Positions 34,616 to 43,174 of a stretch of 43,668 nucleotides of DNA are shown here, in pieces. The first letter of the stretch is position 1, and every line of letters begins with the position of its first letter. The notes beneath the pieces were generated by a model. That model saw nothing but the letters and a program-made list of their open reading frames with translations. It had not been told where the DNA came from and made no database searches. The DNA comes from Opitutaceae bacterium (GTDB taxonomy: Bacteria; Verrucomicrobiota; Verrucomicrobiia; Opitutales; Opitutaceae), in NCBI GenBank assembly GCA_028281165.1, contig JANQKI010000219.1, forward strand, positions 1 through 43,668. The letters are read 5' to 3'. Position numbers and translations under genes: made by a program.

Positions 34616-35782
34616 ATGCGCGTTTTCCTGTCTCTTCCCATCGCTTTCTCCATTTTTGCTACCTCGCTTTATTCGAACGGTTTTTCCGGCTGGAAGAAAC
34701 ATATCTTGCATGAAAGCCGAGGCGGTATGCGTACGGCAAGCGTAGGCGACTACACCAAAGACGGTATTCCTGATATCATCACCAGCAGCGAAGGCCAGAC
34801 CATCCTATTCGTTGGTCCTAAGTTTAAGCCGTTGGTGATTCATGAGCATTCCGACCACGTCTTCATCCATAGCGCCGAGTTCGATGTGGATGGCGATGGG
34901 GATCTGGATTTTGTTGGAGGGAGGCATCGAACTCCCGGAATCATAGTCTGGTTTGAGCAGCCGGAAAATCCTCTAGAAGATAAATGGATCGCTCGCAACG
35001 TCAGCTCTGAACTGATTGGTATCCATAGTTTGATTACGGCAGACATTGATCGTGATGGAAAACTGGATCTTCTAGCAACCAGCGCTCTTAAAACATCGAC
35101 GCATCCCGATCAGCCAAGCACGGATTATCCCGAGTCGCTCGTTTGGTTTAGCGTTCCTGAGGATCCGCATAATGCTGAAAAATGGGAACCTCATGCGTTT
35201 GCTGATAAGGACGCTCCGGGGGCCACTCACTATATAGGTGTGGGAGACGTTAACAATGACGGCCGGATTGACGCGGCGGTTGGAGCGAAGATCGGGGCGT
35301 TTCCAAATGGAAATTATTTCGCTTGGTGGGAGGCTCCAGCGGATCCGACAAGGGCGTGGACTAAGCATCTGATCAATCAAGAACACCCAGGAGCATCTCA
35401 TATCTATCCAGCCGATTTAAACGGAGATGGCCAAATGGATTTTGCTGCTTCGCGAGGGCATGCCGATGGTGTTTTTTGGTTCAAAGGCCCTGATTGGGAG
35501 TTAGAGCCGATTCATATGGATATCCGCCTTCCGCATGCGCTGGTGATATTCGACATGGAGGGAGATGGCGATACTGATATTGCGACTTGCGCCAAGGGGT
35601 CCCTCGAGGTGTGGTGGTACGAGAATGATGGGAGAGGTAACTTCACAAATCATTTCGTTGCCACCGGTCAGGCAGCCTACGATATTCGGGCGGCAGATAT
35701 GGACCAAGATGGAGATAAGGATTTCGTTATCGGGGGCGACATCAGTCGCAATTTGATGTGGTGCGAAAATCCTGCCAATTGA
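34616..35782 (+). CDS. Secreted FG-GAP/VCBS repeat beta-propeller protein
   Basis: From the ATG at 34616 a 388-residue exported protein; a TTG at 34583 is less likely because it would push the signal peptide in. Seven calcium-binding repeats of the type DxDxDGxxD can be read, for example DYTKDGIPD, DVDGDGDLDFVGG, DIDRDGKLD, DVNNDGRIDAAVG, DLNGDGQMDF, DMEGDGDTDIA and DMDQDGDKDFVIGG, giving a seven-bladed propeller. Such proteins bind surfaces or sugars outside the cell; catalytic residues are not obvious. It may be controlled by the upstream palindrome. Confidence 0.87.
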   Translation: MRVFLSLPIAFSIFATSLYSNGFSGWKKHILHESRGGMRTASVGDYTKDGIPDIITSSEGQTILFVGPKFKPLVIHEHSDHVFIHSAEFDVDGDGDLDFVGGRHRTPGIIVWFEQPENPLEDKWIARNVSSELIGIHSLITADIDRDGKLDLLATSALKTSTHPDQPSTDYPESLVWFSVPEDPHNAEKWEPHAFADKDAPGATHYIGVGDVNNDGRIDAAVGAKIGAFPNGNYFAWWEAPADPTRAWTKHLINQEHPGASHIYPADLNGDGQMDFAASRGHADGVFWFKGPDWELEPIHMDIRLPHALVIFDMEGDGDTDIATCAKGSLEVWWYENDGRGNFTNHFVATGQAAYDIRAADMDQDGDKDFVIGGDISRNLMWCENPAN

Positions 35783-35864
35783 GTCCCGAGATCTTGAAGA
35801 GACAGGTTTAGAAAAACTCGAATCACGACTCGGAATAGATTCAGTTCGCCAATTCGTCTTTTAG

Positions 35865-35940
35865 CTCAAGCAAGAGTATTTTGCAGTTGGACTGGTATTG
35901 GATTAATTCGTTTTGATTCAATTCTTCGACTGCGCTTGAG
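35865..35940 (+). ncRNA. Candidate structured RNA or leader before the SDR operon
   Basis: Three nested helices: CTCAAGC (35865-35871) with GCTTGAG (35934-35940); GCAGTTGGA (35883-35891) with TTCGACTGC (35925-35933), two G-U pairs; and ATTGGATTAA (35897-35906) with TTGATTCAAT (35913-35922), two G-U pairs, closed by a TTCGTT loop. The first two 3' strands are directly adjacent, so the helices can stack. It lies 66 nt before the SDR start and has no T-tract, so it is not a plain terminator. Confidence 0.42.
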
Positions 35941-36006
35941 ATCCCCACTACGAGGAATTCACTTAGTTGTTCGCAAGGGATTTGGAAACGTGAATTTGAA
36001 GGGACT

Positions 36007-36747
36007 ATGATCAGGGAAACCTACGCCATTTTTGGAGCCGCTGGGGGAATTGGTTCGCGGACCTGCTTAATGTTGTCGGATCTGGGGCATCAGGTTTGGG
36101 CGTGTGTCAGGCCTGGCGGCAATTCTGGTGGATTGCTAGATTCGGAACGCCTCAGTCTGGCGGAGGTGGACGCGGAAAATTGGGAAGAGATAGATTCCTT
36201 TTTCCTAAAACTCAAAAATGACGATGTTGCTTTGTCAGGAGTGGCTGTATGTATTGGTTCAATACTCCTCAAGCCAGCCCATTTGACGCGTCGCGAAGAA
36301 TTCGATTTCACCTTGAACAGGAATTTGGGATGCGCATTTGGCGTTGTTAGAGCCGCATGTCGTCACTTTATGAAGACAGGCGGTTCAATTGCGCTGGTCT
36401 CGTCTGCCGTTGCCAGTCATGGCTATGCTAACCACGAAGCTATAGCTGCAGCTAAAGGAGGGATTGAAGCTCTCGTGCGATCCGCTGCCTCGACCTATTC
36501 TTCCAGTGGGATTCGAGTAAACGCGGTTGCTCCCGGACTGGTTGAGACTCCTCTTTCCGAAAAGATAGTGCAAAGCGATGCGGCTTATGAGTCTTCTCGC
36601 AGGATGCATGCTTTAGGTCGCATTGGACAACCGGATGATGTGGCTTCCGCTATTGCCTGGCTTTTGGACTCAAGGCAAAGTTGGATAACAGGACAGGTCA
36701 TCGGAGTGGACGGTGGGCTTTCCCGGGTCAACAGTAGGGCGATCTGA
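36007..36747 (+). CDS. SDR-family oxidoreductase with altered catalytic tyrosine
   Basis: A 246-residue short-chain dehydrogenase/reductase. The nucleotide motif GAAGGIGS is at 10-17 and the product-release segment AVAPGLVETPLSEKI and IDGGL-like VDGGLSR end are typical. The catalytic serine is S133 and the lysine is K150, but the Tyr of YxxxK is replaced: the stretch reads AIAAAK, putting Ile at 146. Y140 is six residues too early. It therefore may not catalyse the usual hydride chemistry, or uses another residue. First gene of a co-directional run; the next gene starts 21 bp after its stop. Confidence 0.85.
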   Translation: MIRETYAIFGAAGGIGSRTCLMLSDLGHQVWACVRPGGNSGGLLDSERLSLAEVDAENWEEIDSFFLKLKNDDVALSGVAVCIGSILLKPAHLTRREEFDFTLNRNLGCAFGVVRAACRHFMKTGGSIALVSSAVASHGYANHEAIAAAKGGIEALVRSAASTYSSSGIRVNAVAPGLVETPLSEKIVQSDAAYESSRRMHALGRIGQPDDVASAIAWLLDSRQSWITGQVIGVDGGLSRVNSRAI

Positions 36748-36768
36748 TTGTATTTGGAATTCGAGTAA

Positions 36769-37809
36769 ATGAATTTAATCGGAAATAGCGAAGAGGATAT
36801 CAGGTCGCGGAGCCTGCTTACGGGTCTGCAGATTGGCGATGCTCTGGCTATGCCAGCTCATTGGTATTACAATCAAAGCGCATTGAGAAAGGATTATGGA
36901 GAAATCGACCGCTTCATGGCTCCCAAGAATCCACATCCCGATAGCATTCTATGGCGTTCAAAATATACTCCCTTGAATCGAAAGGGAGAGATCCTGCATG
37001 ATCAGGCTAAATATTGGGGTCGGCGAGGGGTCCATTATCATCAGTTTCTTGAAGCAGGTGAAAATACTTTGAACGCGAAGCTGTGCCATCTCCTTTGGAA
37101 ATCGTTAATTGCCAATAAAGGCTGGAATGGCGATAATTTTCTTCAACAATATATTCACTTTATGGTGACGCCCAGAAGTCATGGCGATACTTATGTTGAA
37201 GAGTGCCACAGAAATTTCTTTTCCAATTACGCGGCTGGCGTTCAGCCCAGGGCTTGCGCGGAACCCGAAAAACACGTGGGCGGGCTTTGCTTTCTTTTCC
37301 CGGTCTTGGCTTGGTATCAGGATGATTTCAATGTGGGTCGTCGTTATGCTATGAAGCAACTGTCTCTTTTGCATCCTGGCAGGCTGATGGAAGAGGGCGC
37401 TCGTATCATTTTGGATATCTACGAGCGTATTCTCGAAGGCGATACGCCGAAATTAGCTGCTGAACACGTGATTGAGAGGCAAAACAGCTTTCTTGTTAAA
37501 CGCCCTTGGGATAAATGGATCAATCAAGATACTCGGAATTGCTTGGAACAAGAGGTAGGGCTAGCCTGTTACATCGAGAGGGCTGTTCCTGCAATTTTGT
37601 ATTTATTATTGAAACACGGAAATGATCCGCGCCAAGCGTTGATTGAAAATACTATGGCCGGAGGGGACAATGCGCACAGAGGGATGCCGCTGGGAGGGCT
37701 TTTGGGAGCGGCTTTCGGACAAAGCGCGTTTCCTGGCAAGTGGGTTAGGGGATTGAAGGAGTCCTTTGTTTCGCCGCAAAGAGATCTTGTCTGCGAGTCG
37801 AGGACCTAA
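36769..37809 (+). CDS. ADP-ribosylglycohydrolase family protein with altered metal site
   Basis: A 346-residue protein of the DraG/ARH fold: GLQIGDALAMPAHWYYN at 19-35 and the C-terminal AGGDNAHRGMPLGGLLGA at 297-313. Standard ADP-ribosylglycohydrolases bind two magnesium ions with a TDDT motif and a GGDTD motif. Here the first is GENTLN (97-102) and the second is GGDNAHR (298-304), so part of the acidic ligand set is missing. It belongs to a divergent branch and may have another substrate or metal, or be non-catalytic. No signal peptide. It is 21 bp after the SDR gene and 32 bp before the transporter gene. Confidence 0.82.
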   Translation: MNLIGNSEEDIRSRSLLTGLQIGDALAMPAHWYYNQSALRKDYGEIDRFMAPKNPHPDSILWRSKYTPLNRKGEILHDQAKYWGRRGVHYHQFLEAGENTLNAKLCHLLWKSLIANKGWNGDNFLQQYIHFMVTPRSHGDTYVEECHRNFFSNYAAGVQPRACAEPEKHVGGLCFLFPVLAWYQDDFNVGRRYAMKQLSLLHPGRLMEEGARIILDIYERILEGDTPKLAAEHVIERQNSFLVKRPWDKWINQDTRNCLEQEVGLACYIERAVPAILYLLLKHGNDPRQALIENTMAGGDNAHRGMPLGGLLGAAFGQSAFPGKWVRGLKESFVSPQRDLVCESRT

Positions 37810-37841
37810 ATAATAACCGGTCCACTCGGGTCCGCTTTTAA

Positions 37842-39209
37842 ATGACAAAATCGCTAAACTGGAAAAGCAAAGCGGGTTATGGCTCTGCCGAGATAGGTAT
37901 GAGCGCCATAGAGCTCCTGTTGCAGGTTTATCTGCTCGATCTATATGTTTTAGCAGGCCTCGAGCCTTTCTATGCAAGCCTTGCTTTGGCCATTGCAATA
38001 GCATGGGATGCGGTGAGCGATCCCTTGATGGGAATGATTTCCGATCGAACTCCTTCCAAGGGGGTGGCTGGCAAAAGATTGCCTTACCTTTTTTCGGGAG
38101 CTCTTCTGATTGGTGTTTCCTTTGCCTTTCTTTACTCGCCTGGTATGGAAACTTCCCAGTCGGCCTTGTTCGCTCGATTGCTTTTCTGGTATTTGGTTCT
38201 GAATACAGCCATGACGTTAATAGGCGTTCCTCATCTAGCCTTGATCAATGACTTGACGGATGATGATCAACAGAGGACTGGTCTATTCGGTTGGCGGCTC
38301 GTGCTAGGAGCATTAGGTCTTCTGGTAGGAGTCGCTGCTCCAAGTCTGGTTGATCTTTTCTGGGAACAAGGACCAGTGAGCGGAGATATCGAAGCTCTGC
38401 TCGCCAATCGATCTAATACGGGGATGATCATTGGAATACTGGCAACATTAACGGCTGTCATCACTTGTGTATCAGTTTTTAGAACACTTAAAAACAGGAA
38501 TAGTAGGATTTCTGCAGATAGGCCTGCTGAATTTAGTTTTTCGATTATTACCGATGCCTTCCGCTCGCCTTTGTTTCTCTGTATTATCTCAGGGTTTGTA
38601 TTCATTTCAATCGGACGAGCTTTTAATGGAAGCCTAGCGTTGCCGTTCTATAAAGGTTCACTTGGTTTTGGTGAAACGGAGTTTAGTATCATTTTACTGA
38701 TTCTTACACTGGTACTTATGTTGGCTGCCCCATGCTGGGTAACGTTGTCCAAGCGATTCGAAAAAGGAATTTTGAGCGTGTTTGCAGTGGCTGCTTTGAC
38801 GATTCTGACTGCTTTCACTTACCCCTTTTTGCCAAAAGGACTATTGTGGCCAGTCATCATCATCGCTGTGGTTGGTGGGGCTTTGATTGCCAGTGTTGTG
38901 CTGTTGGAGTCCATGTTTTCCGATGTGATTGAGATCAATCGTGAAACCGCCTCATCCGAGGTTTCGGGAGCTTACTACGGTCTGTGGCGAATGGCTATGA
39001 AACTAGCTCGGGCAGGCGGGATTGTGGCCTCTGGGATGATGCTTTCTCTTTTCGGATTTGAGAAGGGCACTTTGGAGCAAGCTACTTCGACACAGACGGC
39101 GATTGCCTGGACGTTTGGACCAGGTGTGGCGCTTTTCTTTGGGGTAGGCTGCTACTTTATTCTACGAGCCAATCGAATTCTGGTTCTGAAAAATATTAAG
39201 GAAGATTGA
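37842..39209 (+). CDS. MelB-type (GPH) sugar:cation symporter
   Basis: A 455-residue major-facilitator transporter with about 12 hydrophobic segments. The N-terminal KAGYGSAEIGMS and the cation-site motif WDAVSDPLMGMISDRT match the glycoside-pentoside-hexuronide (GPH) family, in which the two aspartates bind Na+ or H+ and couple sugar uptake. Two other family features are VPHLALINDLTDD and SEVSGAYYGLWRMAMKLA. The substrate is unknown. It sits between the ADP-ribosylglycohydrolase-like gene and the lipocalin (6 bp after its stop). Confidence 0.88.
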   Translation: MTKSLNWKSKAGYGSAEIGMSAIELLLQVYLLDLYVLAGLEPFYASLALAIAIAWDAVSDPLMGMISDRTPSKGVAGKRLPYLFSGALLIGVSFAFLYSPGMETSQSALFARLLFWYLVLNTAMTLIGVPHLALINDLTDDDQQRTGLFGWRLVLGALGLLVGVAAPSLVDLFWEQGPVSGDIEALLANRSNTGMIIGILATLTAVITCVSVFRTLKNRNSRISADRPAEFSFSIITDAFRSPLFLCIISGFVFISIGRAFNGSLALPFYKGSLGFGETEFSIILLILTLVLMLAAPCWVTLSKRFEKGILSVFAVAALTILTAFTYPFLPKGLLWPVIIIAVVGGALIASVVLLESMFSDVIEINRETASSEVSGAYYGLWRMAMKLARAGGIVASGMMLSLFGFEKGTLEQATSTQTAIAWTFGPGVALFFGVGCYFILRANRILVLKNIKED

Positions 39210-39215
39210 ATTAAC

Positions 39216-39767
39216 ATGAAAACATTTGTAATTATAATCGCTATACTAACTGCAATGGTTTGTCTGGTCGTGTTTTCTGGCTGTTTGGGCCCGAAGGCCC
39301 CTGAAAAGCCAAATCAGAAGCTTGCGGATTTCGTAGATCTCGACCGTTTCATGGGACTATGGTACGTGCATGGCTATACGCCCACTGCCATTGATAAGAA
39401 TGCTTTTGATGCGACTGAATCTTATGAAATGGCTGAGGATGGAAGGATTTTGACTACCTATCGATTCAGGAAGGGTGGCCATGACGGACCTGAGAAAAGC
39501 TACCATCCGGTTGCCACGGTTTATGACGAAAAAAGCAATGCCGAATGGAGAATGCGCTTCTTTCGAATTATCAACGCTCCCTATTATATTGTGTATGTGG
39601 ATGACGACTACGAATACACGATTATTGGGAATCCCAATAAAAAGCTGGCCTGGATCATGAGTCGCGAATCATCAATCTCCGAGCAGCGGTATGAAAGTCT
39701 GGTCGATGAATTGAATGAGCGCGAGTACGACCTGACGACTCTGCAAAGAGTGTCACATAAAAACTAG
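39216..39767 (+). CDS. Outer-membrane lipocalin (Blc-like)
   Basis: A 183-residue lipoprotein. The lipobox is FSGC with C23. The mature part has the lipocalin GxW motif in FMGLWYVHGYTPT, then TYRFRKGG, RMRFFRI and YYIVYVDDDYEYTIIGNP, and a late AWIMSRES strand, as in bacterial Blc. Blc-type lipocalins bind lysophospholipids or fatty acids at the outer membrane. The ATG is 6 bp after the transporter stop and its stop is 1 bp before the next ATG, so it is firmly within an operon. Confidence 0.9.
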   Translation: MKTFVIIIAILTAMVCLVVFSGCLGPKAPEKPNQKLADFVDLDRFMGLWYVHGYTPTAIDKNAFDATESYEMAEDGRILTTYRFRKGGHDGPEKSYHPVATVYDEKSNAEWRMRFFRIINAPYYIVYVDDDYEYTIIGNPNKKLAWIMSRESSISEQRYESLVDELNEREYDLTTLQRVSHKN

Positions 39768-39768
39768 C

Positions 39769-40233
39769 ATGAATCGACTTGAACGAACACAATGGCTCCC
39801 GAAGTCATTGGATGAAGTGTGGGCGTTTTTCTCCGTAGCTGAAAATCTAAACCGGATGACGCCGGAATTTTTAAAGTTCGAGATTGTCAGCGGAGCCGAT
39901 GAACCCATGTTTGCGGGACAAATCATCGAGTACCGCATTGAGGCGATCAAAGGAATTAAGCAACGCTGGATAACCGAAATCACCTCGTGCGAGCCGCAAC
40001 GCTATTTTGTCGATGAGCAGCGAATGGGGCCCTATCGATTCTGGCATCATCTTCACCGTTTCGAAATAGAGAGAAAAGGTGTTCGCATGCTTGATCGAGT
40101 GCATTATCAGCTGCCGTTTGGGCCGTTGGGCGCGTTTGCCCGCATGCTTTTTGTCAAACAGAGGCTTAAACGGATTTTCGATTACCGAGCTCATTTCATG
40201 GAAATGGAGTTCGATGCCGATCCCGCAACCTAG
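39769..40233 (+). CDS. SRPBCC-family (START-like) protein
   Basis: A 154-residue cytoplasmic protein with the SRPBCC ligand-binding fold: TQWLPKSLDEVWAFFS at the start, NLNRMTPEFLKFEI, GQIIEYRIEAIKG, WITEITSCEPQRYFVDEQRMGPYRFWHHLHRFE and the late KRIFDYRAHFME helix. This is the pattern of the polyketide cyclase/dehydrase-like SRPBCC group. Members bind hydrophobic ligands. Only 1 nt separates it from the lipocalin gene. Confidence 0.85.
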   Translation: MNRLERTQWLPKSLDEVWAFFSVAENLNRMTPEFLKFEIVSGADEPMFAGQIIEYRIEAIKGIKQRWITEITSCEPQRYFVDEQRMGPYRFWHHLHRFEIERKGVRMLDRVHYQLPFGPLGAFARMLFVKQRLKRIFDYRAHFMEMEFDADPAT

Positions 40234-40351
40234 CGTGATCTTTCGCGCCAGAGTGAGGTTTGCATTGAATATTGTTTAATTTCTTGTGTGACATCCGGTT
40301 GGAAACCTTTTTCATGCCTTTTTGCCTTATCAGAATCAACATGCTGCAAGA

Positions 40352-41344
40352 ATGGTTTCTCGTATAAATATTCCCAATACAGAATTGAATGTAAGTCGCT
40401 TGTGCTTAGGCACGGCCTCTCTCGGAACAAGCCAATCGGAGGCTGATGGGCATGCTTTGCTGGATCGTTACCTGGATCTAGGTGGCAACTTTATCGATAC
40501 TGCTCGCGTTTACTCCGATTGGATTGAAGGCGAACGCGGACGAGTGGAGCGGATCATGGGCGATTGGTTGCGCAAAAGCCCTGGTCAAAGAGAGCGCTTT
40601 GTTTTGGCCACCAAAGGTATGGCATACGACTGGCCGGAGAAGGCTTATAATCGTGTGACTTACGAATATGCTCGGATGGACATCGAAAAGAGTCTCGAGG
40701 CTCTCGGAGTCGATGAGATCGATTTGTATTTCCTCCATCGCGACAGCCTGACTTTGTCTCCAGAAGAAATTGTCGACTTTCTTCAGGTCTTTATCGAAGA
40801 AGGCAAAATTCGCTACTTGGGTGTGGCGAATTGGAATGCGGAACGATTAGAAGCAGCAAACGCTTACGCCATGAAAGAAGGTAAGCATGGTTTCGTCGTC
40901 AATCAGCCGCAATTCAGTCTCGCTAGCTGGAACATGAATCCAATGCCGGATCCGACACTGTTTCATGTCGATAAAGCGACCTACGATTACCATCTTCGCG
41001 AGAATATGGCGATCACGCCATATTCCTCTCAGGCTTTGGGATTCTTCACCAAGGTTCTGGGCGAGGTTGAAGTCGAGCAAGAAGCGTTGAAGAAAAATCG
41101 GTTTTACAACGAGACGAACTTGAAAGTCGCCGAGGTGGTGCGCGAACTAGCGGAGAAGAAAGGCTGCAATGCAAATGGCATCGTCCTCGGATACCTTGTC
41201 AATCAGCCCGTTCCGATAGTCCCTATCGTTGGCTGCTACAACGAGTTACAGTTGGACGATAGTTTGAGGGCCGTAGCCGTTGAGCTGACTGCTGACGAGC
41301 TGCAAGCATTAGAGAATGCGGCCGATACTGGTATTTCTCACTAG
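40352..41344 (+). CDS. Aldo/keto reductase
   Basis: A 330-residue AKR from the ATG at 40352; a TTG at 40322 is an alternative with no better ribosome site. The catalytic tetrad is D49, Y54, K88 and H129 (IDTARVY, LATKG, YFLHR). The NADP-binding end has SSQALGFF and IVGCYNELQLDDSLRAV. It reduces carbonyls of sugars or aldehydes. It follows the SRPBCC gene by 118 bp, so it could be in the same operon or have its own promoter. Confidence 0.9.
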   Translation: MVSRINIPNTELNVSRLCLGTASLGTSQSEADGHALLDRYLDLGGNFIDTARVYSDWIEGERGRVERIMGDWLRKSPGQRERFVLATKGMAYDWPEKAYNRVTYEYARMDIEKSLEALGVDEIDLYFLHRDSLTLSPEEIVDFLQVFIEEGKIRYLGVANWNAERLEAANAYAMKEGKHGFVVNQPQFSLASWNMNPMPDPTLFHVDKATYDYHLRENMAITPYSSQALGFFTKVLGEVEVEQEALKKNRFYNETNLKVAEVVRELAEKKGCNANGIVLGYLVNQPVPIVPIVGCYNELQLDDSLRAVAVELTADELQALENAADTGISH

Positions 41345-41373
41345 AATAGGGTGATTCTATCGAGGCTAGTTTA

Positions 41374-41416
41374 AGTATTATTACTATATCAAGTTTGTAA
41401 ATTTAGTAATAATACT
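41374..41416. promoter_or_regulatory. Paired dyad boxes forming a 13-bp perfect inverted repeat
   Basis: AGTATTATTACTA (41374-41386) and TAGTAATAATACT (41404-41416) are perfect inverted arms with a 17-nt spacer. Each arm holds a 12-bp dyad of the form AGTA-N4-TACT, so this could also be two binding boxes whose centres are 31 bp apart, about three helical turns. It lies upstream of the hybrid kinase gene. No T-tract follows, so it is not an evident terminator. Confidence 0.5.
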
Positions 41417-41560
41417 GGAAAATCACCATATTATTTGCATTCAGCGCTTATCTTTTCTCGACTAGACCTAGGAGTGTCCTACGATAGTGTCGCTTCCGTT
41501 GGCCTTTGGTCTTCTCGCGCCTCCCAAATTGTATCCAGTTTGCCATGTTTTGCCCCTCAA

Positions 41561-43174
41561 ATGACGCCTGAAGAAAATATAGATCCGGTTAGCGTTTCAT
41601 CCCACGGCTCGGAATGGTGGCAATCTCAGTTCGAAGTGCTGTTCCAACTGTGTCCTGAAGCTACTCTATTTACCGATGCGTCCTGGAAGATCAGCCGGGT
41701 TAACGCGGCGTTTCTCACTTGCTTTGGCTGTTCGGAGAAAGAGATTCTGGGCAAAAAGGTGAATGCCTTGCTTGACGGTTTGGGTGGAAATCTTTTCACC
41801 AACCACAGCGGAGACCGAGACAACGAAGAAGCCGGAGCCTGCCCTCCATCGCTTGACTTTCGTAGGAGAAACGGAACGGTCTTCAAGGGCAAGACGATTG
41901 TATCCGAAATAACCGATAAAGACGATGCTCTAATAGGTTTCCTATGTATCATTCAAGATACTACATACAAGAATGAAGCCGTCAAAGCCCTTGCGTTGGC
42001 CGAGAAGAAAGCGGAAGAGGCAGAACAGCTGATGTCTACATTTCTAGCTAACATGTCTCACGAAATTCGTACTCCTCTAAACGGAATTATGGGCCTTTCT
42101 CAGCTTCTTGGTAGCGGAGTTCCCGATCCGGAAGAGAGAAACGATTACATCAATCTTATTCAATCCAATGGAGAACACCTGTTGCGAATCGTCAGCAATG
42201 TGTTGGATTTCGCTCAAATTGAAACAAATCGTCTTAAGCTACGCATGGCGGATTTCGATTTGCACCGCATGCTTTTGGAGGTGTATTCGACTTTTGAATC
42301 GATGACCAATTCAAACCCGGATTCGAATGTGAAGCTCTTTTTGGATCACGAAATTGACAATCATCGTCCTATGCGAAGCGACGAGACTCGCTTAAAGCAG
42401 ATCCTATACAATTTGCTGAGCAACGCTGTAAAGTTCACAAGCGAAGGGGAAATTCATTTCGGCTACAAAGACGTTGGGGAAAATCGAATTCGTCTTTATG
42501 TGAAGGACACGGGAATTGGCATTACCGACTCATGCTTGCCAAAGGTTTTCAAGCGATTTTGCCAAATTGACTCGTCGTTGTCTCGAGAATACGAAGGCAC
42601 AGGTCTTGGCCTTGCCATTTGTAAAGGGCTTTCAGACATGTTTGGCGGAGAAATTTGGGTCGATTCGGAGTTGGGGAAGGGGTCGACATTCTATTTCGAA
42701 ACGTCGATTGAAACAGCCCGGAGCCGAACCGAACAATCTCGTTTTTCAACCTCGAAGACGCAAATCGAGAGGTCTCAATCAACAAGGCATGAAGCCAGCG
42801 TTCTCGTAGTTGAAAATAATGACAGCAATTTTCAACTGCTTAAGGATCTCATGGACTTGAAGAAGGCGGCCGCGTATCGCGCAATCAATGGAGAAGAAGC
42901 TATAGAAGCGCTAGAGAAACGAAGCGATATCGCTCTGGTTGTCATTGATATCAAATTACAATATTCTAAAGGCAAAGACTTTATCCGCCTGATTAGAACA
43001 ATGTGGCCCGATCTTCCTGTCGTCGCTCAAACCGCTTGCACTTTCAGGACTGATATCAATCGAGCCATCGAAAGCAAGTGCGACGCTATTCTTACAAAAC
43101 CAATCGACGCCTCAGAGCTTTATCGTATTCTGGATAGCTTCCTCTTCGAGCCAAGCTCGGTCGAAAATCGCTAA
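41561..43174 (+). CDS. Hybrid sensor histidine kinase (PAS-HisKA-HATPase-REC)
   Basis: A 537-residue cytoplasmic kinase from the ATG at 41561; a TTG at 41435 would add 42 residues without a known domain. Order: PAS domain (about 18-140), a short coiled coil, HisKA with phospho-histidine H167 in NMSHEIRTPLNG, HATPase_c with LSNAVKFTSEG, DTGIGI and GTGLGLAICKGL, then a C-terminal receiver with D463 (VIDIKL) and K513 (LTKPID). The acidic pair of the receiver is only half present (VENND). No membrane helices are seen, so it senses a cytoplasmic signal. No partner regulator is adjacent. Confidence 0.88.
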   Translation: MTPEENIDPVSVSSHGSEWWQSQFEVLFQLCPEATLFTDASWKISRVNAAFLTCFGCSEKEILGKKVNALLDGLGGNLFTNHSGDRDNEEAGACPPSLDFRRRNGTVFKGKTIVSEITDKDDALIGFLCIIQDTTYKNEAVKALALAEKKAEEAEQLMSTFLANMSHEIRTPLNGIMGLSQLLGSGVPDPEERNDYINLIQSNGEHLLRIVSNVLDFAQIETNRLKLRMADFDLHRMLLEVYSTFESMTNSNPDSNVKLFLDHEIDNHRPMRSDETRLKQILYNLLSNAVKFTSEGEIHFGYKDVGENRIRLYVKDTGIGITDSCLPKVFKRFCQIDSSLSREYEGTGLGLAICKGLSDMFGGEIWVDSELGKGSTFYFETSIETARSRTEQSRFSTSKTQIERSQSTRHEASVLVVENNDSNFQLLKDLMDLKKAAAYRAINGEEAIEALEKRSDIALVVIDIKLQYSKGKDFIRLIRTMWPDLPVVAQTACTFRTDINRAIESKCDAILTKPIDASELYRILDSFLFEPSSVENR

